The notes under the pieces: model-generated
Databases searched by the model: none
Told to the model about the DNA's origin: nothing
Seen by the model: the letters and a program-made list of their open reading frames with translations, nothing else
Assembly: GCA_039807445.1 (NCBI GenBank)
Contig: JBDHRG010000013.1
Location: 1 to 39,381 of the forward strand
Direction: 5' to 3'
Length of the DNA stretch: 39,381 nucleotides
DNA from: JBDHRG01 sp039807445
Lineage (GTDB): Bacteria; Pseudomonadota; Gammaproteobacteria; Competibacterales; Competibacteraceae
Shown: positions 33,066 to 39,381 of the stretch, piece by piece
Layout: every line of letters starts with the position of its first letter
Numbering within the stretch: position 1 is the stretch's first letter
Made by a program: the position numbers and the translations under genes

Positions 33066-34367
33066 ATGCACCACATCGTCATCGTCGGCGGCGGCGCCGG
33101 CGGGCTCGAACTCGCCACGCGCCTGGGCCGCGCGCTGCCACGCCGGCATGCCCGCGTCACGCTGGTCGACTGCAACCCGACCCACGTCTGGAAGCCGCTG
33201 CTGCACGAAGTCGCCGCCGGCACGCTCGACATCCACGCCCACCAGCTCGACTACTTGGCGCAAGCGCTGTGGAGCGGCTTCGGCTTCTGCTGGGGGGCGC
33301 TCGAGGGGATCGACCGCGCGCGGCGAACGATCAGCGTCGGCGCGGTCGCGAACCCCGACGGCGAGACGCTGATCCCGCGCCGCGAGCTCGCCTACGACAC
33401 GCTGGTGCTCGCGCTCGGCGCCGAAACCAACGACTTCGGCGTACCGGGGGTCGCCGAGCACGCGTTCAAGCTCGACGACGTCGCCAGCGCCGAGCGGCTC
33501 CGCCTGCGCCTGGTCGAGACCTGCGTGCGGTTGAACCACGATGCCGCAGGCGCCGAGCGCACGGTGCGGGTGGCGATCGTCGGCGGCGGTGCGACCGGCG
33601 TCGAGCTGGCCGCCGAGCTGCACGGCGCCTCGCGCGTGCTGGCGGGCTACGGCCTCGACCGCTTCGACCCCGCGCGCCAGCTCGCGATCACGCTGATCAA
33701 CGCCGATCCGCGCATCCTGCCGATGCTGCCCCAGCGGCTGTCGGAGGCGAGCACGCACACGCTCGAAGGGCTGGGCATCGCGGTGCTGAACGCCGAGCAG
33801 GCGATCGAGGTGACGGCCGACGGCGTGCGGCTCAGGAGCGGCCGTGACGTGGCGGCGGATCTGACGGTGTGGGCTGCCGGCGTGCGCGGCCGTCCGCTGG
33901 CGGCGACCCTCGACGGGCTCGAAACCAACCGTGCGCGCCAGTTGCTGGTGCGCGAGACGCTGCAGACCACGCTCGACGAGCGCATCTTCGCGCTCGGCGA
34001 TTGTGCCGCCTGCCCCTGGGTCGGCCACACCGGCAGCGTGCCGCCGCGCGCGCAGACCGCCAACCAGCAGGCCAGGTACCTGGCGCGCAGCCTGATCGCG
34101 CAGTTGCACCACGGGCACTCGCCGGCAGCGTTCCGCTACCGCGACTTCGGCTCGCTGGTATCGCTCGGCGAGTACAGCACGGTGGGCTCGCTGATGGGCT
34201 CGCTGTCGGGGCCGTCGCTGCGCGTCGAGGGGCTGTTCGCGCGCATCATGTACGTGTCGCTGTACTTCAAGCACCGCACCGCGCTGTTCGGCGGGCTGCG
34301 CGCCAGCCTCGACTGGCTCGGCCGCACGCTGCGCAGCCCCACCGCGCCGCGGGTGAAGCTGCACTGA
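33066..34367 (+). CDS. Type II NADH dehydrogenase-like FAD/NAD-dependent oxidoreductase
   Basis: 433 residues. Two nucleotide-binding GxGxxG sites are visible: IVIVGGGAGGLELATRLG at about 4-21 (FAD) and VAIVGGGATGVELAAELHG (NADH). Near residue 310-320 IFALGDCAACPWVG binds FAD, and the C-terminus has an amphipathic membrane-anchoring region (RIMYVSLYFKHRTALFGGLR). This is the layout of Ndh, which oxidises NADH and reduces quinone without pumping protons. The ATG at 33066 has AGGAG 11 bases upstream; a GTG at 33027 is possible but would add residues before the FAD strand. It stands alone between the purine block and the flagellar operon. Confidence 0.88.
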   Translation: MHHIVIVGGGAGGLELATRLGRALPRRHARVTLVDCNPTHVWKPLLHEVAAGTLDIHAHQLDYLAQALWSGFGFCWGALEGIDRARRTISVGAVANPDGETLIPRRELAYDTLVLALGAETNDFGVPGVAEHAFKLDDVASAERLRLRLVETCVRLNHDAAGAERTVRVAIVGGGATGVELAAELHGASRVLAGYGLDRFDPARQLAITLINADPRILPMLPQRLSEASTHTLEGLGIAVLNAEQAIEVTADGVRLRSGRDVAADLTVWAAGVRGRPLAATLDGLETNRARQLLVRETLQTTLDERIFALGDCAACPWVGHTGSVPPRAQTANQQARYLARSLIAQLHHGHSPAAFRYRDFGSLVSLGEYSTVGSLMGSLSGPSLRVEGLFARIMYVSLYFKHRTALFGGLRASLDWLGRTLRSPTAPRVKLH

Positions 34368-34380
34368 GGGGGTGAACGGC

Positions 34381-34439
34381 GATGGGGAATGGGGAATGGG
34401 TGAAAGCTACCCGTTCCTCATTCCCGCTCCCCCATCACT
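34381..34439. repeat. GATGGGG-type inverted repeat, second copy
   Basis: A purine-rich arm, GATGGGGAATGGGGAATGGG (34381-34400), faces a pyrimidine-rich near-complement (34410-34439). It lies between the convergent NADH dehydrogenase and DUF2802 genes and overlaps the DUF2802 stop. Same family as 28637-28710. Confidence 0.6.
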
Positions 34440-34881
34440 CGTTGCCGGCGGCTTCCTGCCGCTGCATCCGGCTGATCAGCTCGGCTTCGCCGCGGGCCAG
34501 GCCGCACAGCTCCATCAGCTCGTCGACGCCGACGCCCCTGGCGGCCAGGCGGTTGGCGAGTTCGTAGGGCCTGGCGTCGTTGTCGGCCGACACCGGCGCC
34601 GACACCACCACCGGCGCCGGGGCCGGACGGTCCTCGAGCCGACCGAGGCGCTCCTCGATGCGCCCCAGGCGCTGCGCGAAACCGGCCAGCGCCGCGGTGA
34701 CCGCAGCGGTGCTGTCGCGCACGTCGGCGGCGAGCGACTCGACCACGGCGGGATCGGCCGCGGGCACGGCCGCAGTCGGGCGCCGCAGGCGGCGGTAGAC
34801 GGCGACGGCCAGCGCCACCAGCAGCACGTCGGCGACGACGAGCGCGGTGACGGCCACCGCGTAGAGCATGCTGTCGTTCAT
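34435..34881 (-). CDS. DUF2802 membrane-anchored protein of the flagellar operon
   Basis: 148 residues. There is one N-terminal helix (about 5-30, LYAVAVTALVVADVLLVALAVAVY), then a helical, charged linker (RLGRIEERLGRLEDR) and the DUF2802 C-terminal motif YELANRLAARGVGVDELMELCGLARGEAELI, which looks like a small DNA-binding-type helical bundle. DUF2802 genes are regularly found just after motCD in Pseudomonas and betaproteobacterial flagellar loci. The molecular role is unknown. Start at ATG 34881, 141 bases after motD, with a GC hairpin in between. Confidence 0.8.
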   Translation of the reverse strand: MNDSMLYAVAVTALVVADVLLVALAVAVYRRLRRPTAAVPAADPAVVESLAADVRDSTAAVTAALAGFAQRLGRIEERLGRLEDRPAPAPVVVSAPVSADNDARPYELANRLAARGVGVDELMELCGLARGEAELISRMQRQEAAGNE

Positions 34882-34989
34882 CGGGGATCTTCCTCGGGGT
34901 GTCACACAGTCGCCACAGGACGGGCTTCAATTCCAGGTCGAACACGCCAGAGCGAGCTGACCACGATAAATCCGCCTGACGTTCGGCCC

Positions 34990-35009
34990 CCTCCCCTGCC
35001 AAGGGGAGG
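34990..35009. terminator. GC hairpin after motD
   Basis: CCTCCCCT pairs with AGGGGAGG around a 4-base loop, 14 bases beyond the motD stop. There is no T-tract, so it is only a possible terminator. Similar to the element at 14762-14785. Confidence 0.4.
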
Positions 35010-35022
35010 TGTTCACTACCCG

Positions 35023-35979
35023 TCACGACCGCGGCACGGTCTTCGGGTCGATCTGGACCTGCTGGCGCTTGTCGCCCTCGCCGAGCACCACCAGCACCAC
35101 GCGGCGGTTGCGGTTGCGCCCCTCGGGCGTGGCGTTGTCGGCCACCGGGCGGTGCTCGCCATAGCCGATCGCCGCCATGCGCACCGCGGCGACACCGCCG
35201 CGGCTCAGCACGTGCACCACGCTGGCGGCGCGCGCGGCCGACAGCTCCCAGTTCGACAGGAACTGCGAATTGCTGATCGGCACGTTGTCGGTGAAGCCTT
35301 CCACCTGGATGCGGTTCGGCAGCGGCTTCAGCGTCGCGGCGATGCGCGCCAGCGGCTCTCCGGCCTGGGCGTTCAGCGCCGCGCTGCCGCTGGTGAACAG
35401 CAGGTTGTCCCTGATCTCGAGTTCGACCCAGTTCGCATCGCGCCGCACCCTGACCTGGTCGCTGGCGATCAGGTCGCGCATCGCATCGCGCAGCCGCATC
35501 TCGACCTTCTCGAGCAGCACCGGCGGCGCCTTCGCCGCTTCGCCCCCCCGCTGCACGATGTCTTCGCGCTTCAGCGTCTCGGGCGGCGGCGGGGGCATCT
35601 CGTCGGCGCGGTTCGCGACCGCGGGCGCCGTCTCGGGCTCGGCGGTTGGCTCGCCCGGCACGGTCGGTGCGCGCTCGACCACCGCTCGGCGCGCGCTCGG
35701 CGGCGGCGGGCCCGGCAGCGGCCGCAGGTCGGGCACCACCAGCGAACCGCGCGGGACCCCGCCCGCACTGTCGAGCGGCGTCGCCGCCTCGCCGTTGCCG
35801 AAAGCGTTGATCAGCGTCTCCGACAGCACCTGGTCCCTGCCGGCGTGCAGCTTCGACATCGCGTACATGACCACGAACAGCGCCAGCAGCAGCGTGATGA
35901 AGTCGGCGTACGAGATCAGCCAGCGCTCGTGGTTGTCGGCGTCTCGCGGCGGGCCGCCGCGGCGGTGGCGGGTGCGCAT
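35023..35979 (-). CDS. motD: Flagellar stator protein MotD (MotB family)
   Basis: 318 residues. A single membrane helix near the N-terminus carries the proton-binding Asp (WLISYADFITLLLALFVVMY). A Pro/Ala/Glu-rich periplasmic linker of about 90 residues is followed by an OmpA-like peptidoglycan-binding domain (VEGFTDNVPI, NWELSAARAASVVHVL, GYGEHRPVADNATPEGRNRN). With MotC it forms the stator that anchors to the cell wall and powers rotation. The linker is long and proline-rich. ATG at 35979, 15 bases after motC. Confidence 0.92.
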   Translation of the reverse strand: MRTRHRRGGPPRDADNHERWLISYADFITLLLALFVVMYAMSKLHAGRDQVLSETLINAFGNGEAATPLDSAGGVPRGSLVVPDLRPLPGPPPPSARRAVVERAPTVPGEPTAEPETAPAVANRADEMPPPPPETLKREDIVQRGGEAAKAPPVLLEKVEMRLRDAMRDLIASDQVRVRRDANWVELEIRDNLLFTSGSAALNAQAGEPLARIAATLKPLPNRIQVEGFTDNVPISNSQFLSNWELSAARAASVVHVLSRGGVAAVRMAAIGYGEHRPVADNATPEGRNRNRRVVLVVLGEGDKRQQVQIDPKTVPRS

Positions 35980-35994
35980 CGGCGGGGCCCTCTC

Positions 35995-36738
35995 TCAGCG
36001 CTGCAGGTAGCCGCGCAGGCGCAGCTCGAGGTTGCGCGGATTCTCGCCGCGGGCGATCGCCACCACGCCTTCGATCACGATTTCCGAGGCCTGCGAGCGG
36101 CGGTGGACCAGGCCCTTGAGCTTGTTCGCCACCGGCAGGAAGAACAGGTTGGCCAGGCCCACGCCGTAGACGGTGGCGACGAAGGCCGCGGCGATGCCGC
36201 TGCCGAGCCGGCTCGGGTCGTGCAGATTTTCCATCACGTGGATCAGCCCCAGCACCGCGCCGAGAATGCCCACCGTCGGCGCGTAGCCGCCCATGCTCTC
36301 GTACAGGCGTGCGGCGCGGTACTCGAAGTCTTCGCGCGCGCTCAGGTCCATCTCCAGTGCGTGGCGGATGTCTTCGGGACCCGAACCGTCGACCAAGAGC
36401 TGCAGCGCCTTGGCCACGAAGGCGTCGCGCTCGCGGTCGATCGCCTGCTCGAGCCCGAGCAGGCCTTCGCGTCGCGCGATCTGGCTCCAGCCGACCACGC
36501 GCTGGATCACCGGCTCGAAGGCGATCCGCGGCGGACGGATCACCCAGGCCAGCCGCCGCAGCGCGGTGCGGAACACCGCGCGCTGCGTCTGCAGCAGCGT
36601 CGCTGCCAGCGTGCCGCCCACCACGATCACGAACGCGGCCGGGTTGAACAGCGAAGCCAGCTGCCCGCCCTCGAGCAGGTGGCCCCCGGCCACCGCCAGC
36701 AGCGCCAGGGCCAGTCCGGCGAAACTCAGCAGATCCAC
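35995..36738 (-). CDS. motC: Flagellar stator protein MotC (MotA family)
   Basis: 247 residues with four membrane helices. FNPAAFVIVVGGTLAATLL contains helix 2, and the pair GGYAPTVGILGAVLGLIHVM and GIAAAFVATVYGVGLANLFF form helices 3 and 4 with the conserved prolines and thread-like stator pattern. It is the proton-channel partner of MotD. The closer relatives are the second stator sets called MotCD in Pseudomonas. A GTG at 36738 is the start. It follows fliA by 15 bases. Confidence 0.92.
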   Translation of the reverse strand: MDLLSFAGLALALLAVAGGHLLEGGQLASLFNPAAFVIVVGGTLAATLLQTQRAVFRTALRRLAWVIRPPRIAFEPVIQRVVGWSQIARREGLLGLEQAIDRERDAFVAKALQLLVDGSGPEDIRHALEMDLSAREDFEYRAARLYESMGGYAPTVGILGAVLGLIHVMENLHDPSRLGSGIAAAFVATVYGVGLANLFFLPVANKLKGLVHRRSQASEIVIEGVVAIARGENPRNLELRLRGYLQR

Positions 36739-36753
36739 GCGTCTTCTCCCGCT

Positions 36754-37464
36754 TCAGTTCCCGACCCGCGCGCGCAGCCGCGCGAGCGCCTGCGAATGGA
36801 GCTGGCTGATGCGCGACTCGCTCACCGCCAGCACCGCGCCGATCTCCCTCAGATTCAGCTGCTCCTCGTAGTACAGCGCCAGCACCAGGCGCTCGCGCTC
36901 GGGCAGGCCGGCGATCATCGTCGCGACGTGGCGCATCAGGTCGTCATCGGCAGCGCGCTGCTCGGGGCCGGCCTCGGGGCAAACCATGGCCGATGTCGCA
37001 TCGCCGCCTTCGTCATCGTCGAGCGACAGCAGCTTCTGCCCGCGCAGCTCGCTGAGCGCAGCGTGGTATTCGGCCAGACTCAGCCCGAGGCGCGCGGCGA
37101 TATCGGCTTCTCGCGCCTCGGCGCCGGTCTCGAGTTCGATCTCGCGGATCGCCGAGCTCAGCGCGCGCGCACGTCGATGCACCGAGCGCGGCACCCAGTC
37201 GCCCTTGCGGATCTCGTCGAGCATCGCGCCGCGGATGCGCAGCTCGGCGAAGGTGGCGAAGCTCGCCCCCTGCGCGGCGTCGAAGCGCTGCGCCGCCTCG
37301 AGCAGGCCGAGCATGCCGGCCTGGATCAGGTCGTCGAGTTGCACCGAGGCCGGCAGGCGCGTCAGCAGGTGGTGGGCGATGCGCTTGACTTGCGCCGCGT
37401 GGCGGGTGACCAGCACCTCGGCCGACTCGGCGCCGGTGCGGCTGTAACAGTCCAGGGCTCTCAT
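36754..37464 (-). CDS. fliA: Flagellar sigma factor sigma-28
   Basis: 236 residues, normal for FliA. Region 2 has LDDLIQAGMLGLLEAAQRFD with the -10-binding FATFAELRIRGAMLDEIRKGDW. Region 3 has READIAARLGLSLAEYHAAL, and region 4 ends with ALYYEEQLNLREIGAVLAVSESRISQLHSQAL. It directs late flagellar and chemotaxis gene transcription. ATG at 37464, 10 bases after flhG. No flgM (anti-sigma) lies in the window. Confidence 0.95.
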   Translation of the reverse strand: MRALDCYSRTGAESAEVLVTRHAAQVKRIAHHLLTRLPASVQLDDLIQAGMLGLLEAAQRFDAAQGASFATFAELRIRGAMLDEIRKGDWVPRSVHRRARALSSAIREIELETGAEAREADIAARLGLSLAEYHAALSELRGQKLLSLDDDEGGDATSAMVCPEAGPEQRAADDDLMRHVATMIAGLPERERLVLALYYEEQLNLREIGAVLAVSESRISQLHSQALARLRARVGN

Positions 37465-37474
37465 GCGGCGGCCG

Positions 37475-38359
37475 TCAGCGGTTGATCAGACGCTCGAGGA
37501 AGAACTGCAGGCGCCCGCTGGGCGTGCCCAGCACTGGCCAGCTCTCGATGCGCTCGGCCAGCAGGCCGAACGCCAGCGCCGCGCGGCTGCTCGGGAACAG
37601 GTCGACGACCGGCTGCTGCAGCAGCACCGAGCGGCGCAGCTGCGGGTCTTCCGGCACCGCGCCCAGGTACGCCAGCGTCACGTCGAGGAAGCGGTCGGTC
37701 ACCTTGAGCAGCTTGTCGAACAGCTCGTGGCCCTCGCGCGACCCCGAGACCCGGTTGGTCAGCACGTGGAAACGCTCGACGCCGAAGTCGCGCGACAGCA
37801 GCTTGATCAGCGCATAGGCATCGGTCAGCGAGGCGGGCTCGTTGCAAATCACCACCACCACTTCGTGCGAAGCCTGGGCGAAGGTGACGATGCTGTCGGA
37901 CAGCCCCGCCGCGGTGTCGATCAGCAGCGTGTCGACCTGCGCCTCGAGCGCGCCGAAGGCGTTGACCACGCCGGCGTGCTCTTCGGCCGACAGCTCGGTC
38001 ATGCGCTTGTTGCCCGAGGTCGCCGGCACCACGCGCAGCCCCGCCGGCCCCTCGAGCATGATCTCTTCGAGCCTGCGCTCGCCCGAGAGCAGGTGCGACA
38101 GGTTGTAGCGCGGGTGCAGCCCGAGCAGCACGTCGACGTTGGCCAGCCCCAGGTCGGCGTCGAGGATCAGCACCTTGCGCCCGGCACGCGCGAGCCGCGT
38201 GCCGAGGTTGACCGTGACGCTGGTCTTGCCGACCCCGCCCTTGCCGCTGGTGACGCAGATCACGCGCACGGGCCTGCGCGCCGTCGCCAGACGGCTGCGC
38301 AGCCCTTCGGCCTGATCGGCGCCCCAACCTCCTTGTACCTGCATCTCAGCGGACGGCAT
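37475..38359 (-). CDS. flhG: Flagellar number regulator FlhG (FleN, MinD-like ATPase)
   Basis: 294 residues from the ATG at 38359. The deviant Walker A of MinD-type ATPases, SGKGGVGKTSVTVNLG, is near 39, followed by LILDADLGLANVDVLLG and a C-terminal amphipathic helix (GRLQFFLERLINR) likely to bind membrane. FlhG limits flagellar number, working against FlhF. I chose this start because AGGAG sits 7 bases before it. Upstream GTG 38368 is too close to that site, and ATG 38344 has no comparable site. It overlaps flhF by 14 bases, so the two are coupled. Confidence 0.93.
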   Translation of the reverse strand: MPSAEMQVQGGWGADQAEGLRSRLATARRPVRVICVTSGKGGVGKTSVTVNLGTRLARAGRKVLILDADLGLANVDVLLGLHPRYNLSHLLSGERRLEEIMLEGPAGLRVVPATSGNKRMTELSAEEHAGVVNAFGALEAQVDTLLIDTAAGLSDSIVTFAQASHEVVVVICNEPASLTDAYALIKLLSRDFGVERFHVLTNRVSGSREGHELFDKLLKVTDRFLDVTLAYLGAVPEDPQLRRSVLLQQPVVDLFPSSRAALAFGLLAERIESWPVLGTPSGRLQFFLERLINR

Positions 38360-39381
38360 TCGCCACACTCCTGGTCGGGGTTTGCTCCGGCGCTCGGTGT
38401 CCGGTGGGGGTCTGTGTTTCGCCAGCGAGCCGCACCGCGGCTTCGATCAGGCGCTGCGCGCGCGCCGGCTCCAGGTCTTCGGGCACGCGTTGGCCGGTGC
38501 CCAGGCACGCCAGCGGCAGACGGTGGCGGTACAGCGCCGAGATCACGCCGCCGAGGCTGGCCGCCTCGTCGAGCTTGGTCAGGATCGCGCCGTCCGGGCC
38601 GCGGCCGAAGGCGTCGAGCACACGCTCGAGCGTTCCGGCCTGGGCGTTGGCGGCGGCCACCGCGTACAGCCGCACCGCCGGTAGCGCCTCGAGCGCCTGC
38701 AACTGCTGCACGAAGCGCGCGTCGCGCGCACTGGCGCCGGTGGTGTCGACCAGCACCAGGCCGCGGTCGGCGAAACCGGTCAGCTCGGTACGCAGCGCCT
38801 CGGGACCGTCGGCGACCCTGACCGGGACGCCGAGGATCGCGCCGTAGGTGCGCAGCTGGTCGAAGGCGCCGATGCGGTAGTTGTCGGTGGTGACCAGCGC
38901 CACCGAGCGCGGGCCATGGCGCAACGAGTAGCGCGCGGCGAGCTTGGCGATGGTCGTGGTCTTGCCGACGCCGGTCGGGCCGACCAGCGCCACCACCCCG
39001 CCCTGGTCGATCACCGCGTCGCCGGCAACCGACAGGCCCTCGGCGAGCCGCGCGAGCGCCTGCTGCCAGGCGCGCTCGAGCTCGCCTTCGGTTTCGGCCG
39101 CTTCGGCCAGGCGCAGGCTGAGTTCGCCGTCGAGGCCGAGCCCCATGTGCAGGCGCTCGAACAGCGTCCGGCGCAGCGGCGGCAAGCCCGCACCGCCGAG
39201 CGCGAGCCCGGCCATCTGCCGCTCGAGCAGACCGCGCACCGCGGCCAGCTCCTGCTGCATCTGCGCCAGCAGCGCCTGTTGCGCGGCGGCGGCATCGCTG
39301 CGCTCCGCCTGGCCCGATGCCGCACCCGCGGCCAGCGCCGCGCGGATCGCCTCGACCGTCGCGCGCGCCGGCGCGGCTTCG
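38346..39381 (-). CDS. flhF: Flagellar biosynthesis GTPase FlhF (5' end outside the window)
   Basis: The reading frame is open through the right edge, so about 345 C-terminal residues are visible and the start lies outside. The NG (SRP-like GTPase) domain has G1 VALVGPTGVGKTTTIAKLAA, the DNYRIGAFDQLRTYG motif, G3 VDTTG and G4 TKLDEAASLGG. FlhF marks the flagellated pole and recruits early basal-body parts. The visible N-terminal part is Ala/Gln-rich and helical. An internal ATG at 39260 is not the start: the family has a further N-terminal basic domain. It is followed by flhG, fliA and motCD on one strand. Confidence 0.93.
   Translation of the reverse strand, partial: EAAPARATVEAIRAALAAGAASGQAERSDAAAAQQALLAQMQQELAAVRGLLERQMAGLALGGAGLPPLRRTLFERLHMGLGLDGELSLRLAEAAETEGELERAWQQALARLAEGLSVAGDAVIDQGGVVALVGPTGVGKTTTIAKLAARYSLRHGPRSVALVTTDNYRIGAFDQLRTYGAILGVPVRVADGPEALRTELTGFADRGLVLVDTTGASARDARFVQQLQALEALPAVRLYAVAAANAQAGTLERVLDAFGRGPDGAILTKLDEAASLGGVISALYRHRLPLACLGTGQRVPEDLEPARAQRLIEAAVRLAGETQTPTGHRAPEQTPTRSVANAVR

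Noticed and set aside
34372..37485. 1037-codon plus-strand open frame
   Set aside because: It is the complement of DUF2802, motD, motC and fliA, all of which have clear domains. Its composition is that of an antisense frame.

Overview
The window is high-GC (roughly two-thirds G+C) chromosomal DNA from a motile, aerobic, heterotrophic proteobacterium. The order flhF-flhG-fliA-motC-motD-DUF2802, the choline/betaine genes and the purine-catabolic block fit a betaproteobacterium (for example a Rhodocyclales-type organism) or a relative of the pseudomonads. This placement is inferred from gene content only. I saw no rRNA, tRNA or CRISPR array.

Region 1 (1-16556) is a choline/glycine-betaine and one-carbon locus. 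It holds a choline/betaine ABC importer (permease 119-970, ATPase 974-2173, and a separate binding protein at 11530-12471), a GbdR-like AraC regulator (2381-3412) and the choline-to-betaine pair betB-betA behind betI (12658-16505). Between them lies a leftward cluster: corrinoid protein, DUF1638, a 'virulence factor' family protein, MetV-like and MetF-like proteins, a methyl-THF:corrinoid methyltransferase, and a [2Fe-2S]/ASKHA corrinoid activator. purU (formyl-THF deformylase) is divergent from it. Together they suggest that choline is imported and oxidised to betaine, a methyl group passes through a corrinoid protein to THF, and the C1 unit is oxidised and released as formate. The enzyme that would take the methyl group from the substrate is not in the window. 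A start codon with a good ribosome binding site at the left edge (about 1-14, minus strand) may be its beginning.

Region 2 (16618-23220) is accessory. It holds a MoaD/ThiS-like protein with a BNR-repeat protein, a SpoIIAA-like protein, and a Cys-rich unknown. A lower-GC patch at about 19.2-22.2 kb carries an NAD(P)H:quinone-oxidoreductase-like flavoprotein, a DUF2283/DUF4258 toxin-antitoxin-like pair and a single-pass membrane protein of unknown role. Decayed fragments follow, including an MFS remnant.

Region 3 (23223-32534) is a purine-salvage and catabolism block, all on the minus strand: xdhA-xdhB-xdhC (xanthine dehydrogenase and its maturation factor), an NCS2/AzgA-type purine permease, adenine (adenosine) deaminase and guanine deaminase. 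An identical 16-bp sequence containing a palindrome lies upstream of both xdhA and the permease gene, and points to a shared regulator.

Region 4 (33066-39381) starts with a type II NADH dehydrogenase-like gene (plus strand). It is followed by the flagellar operon flhF (cut by the window edge)-flhG-fliA-motC-motD and a DUF2802 gene, all on the minus strand.
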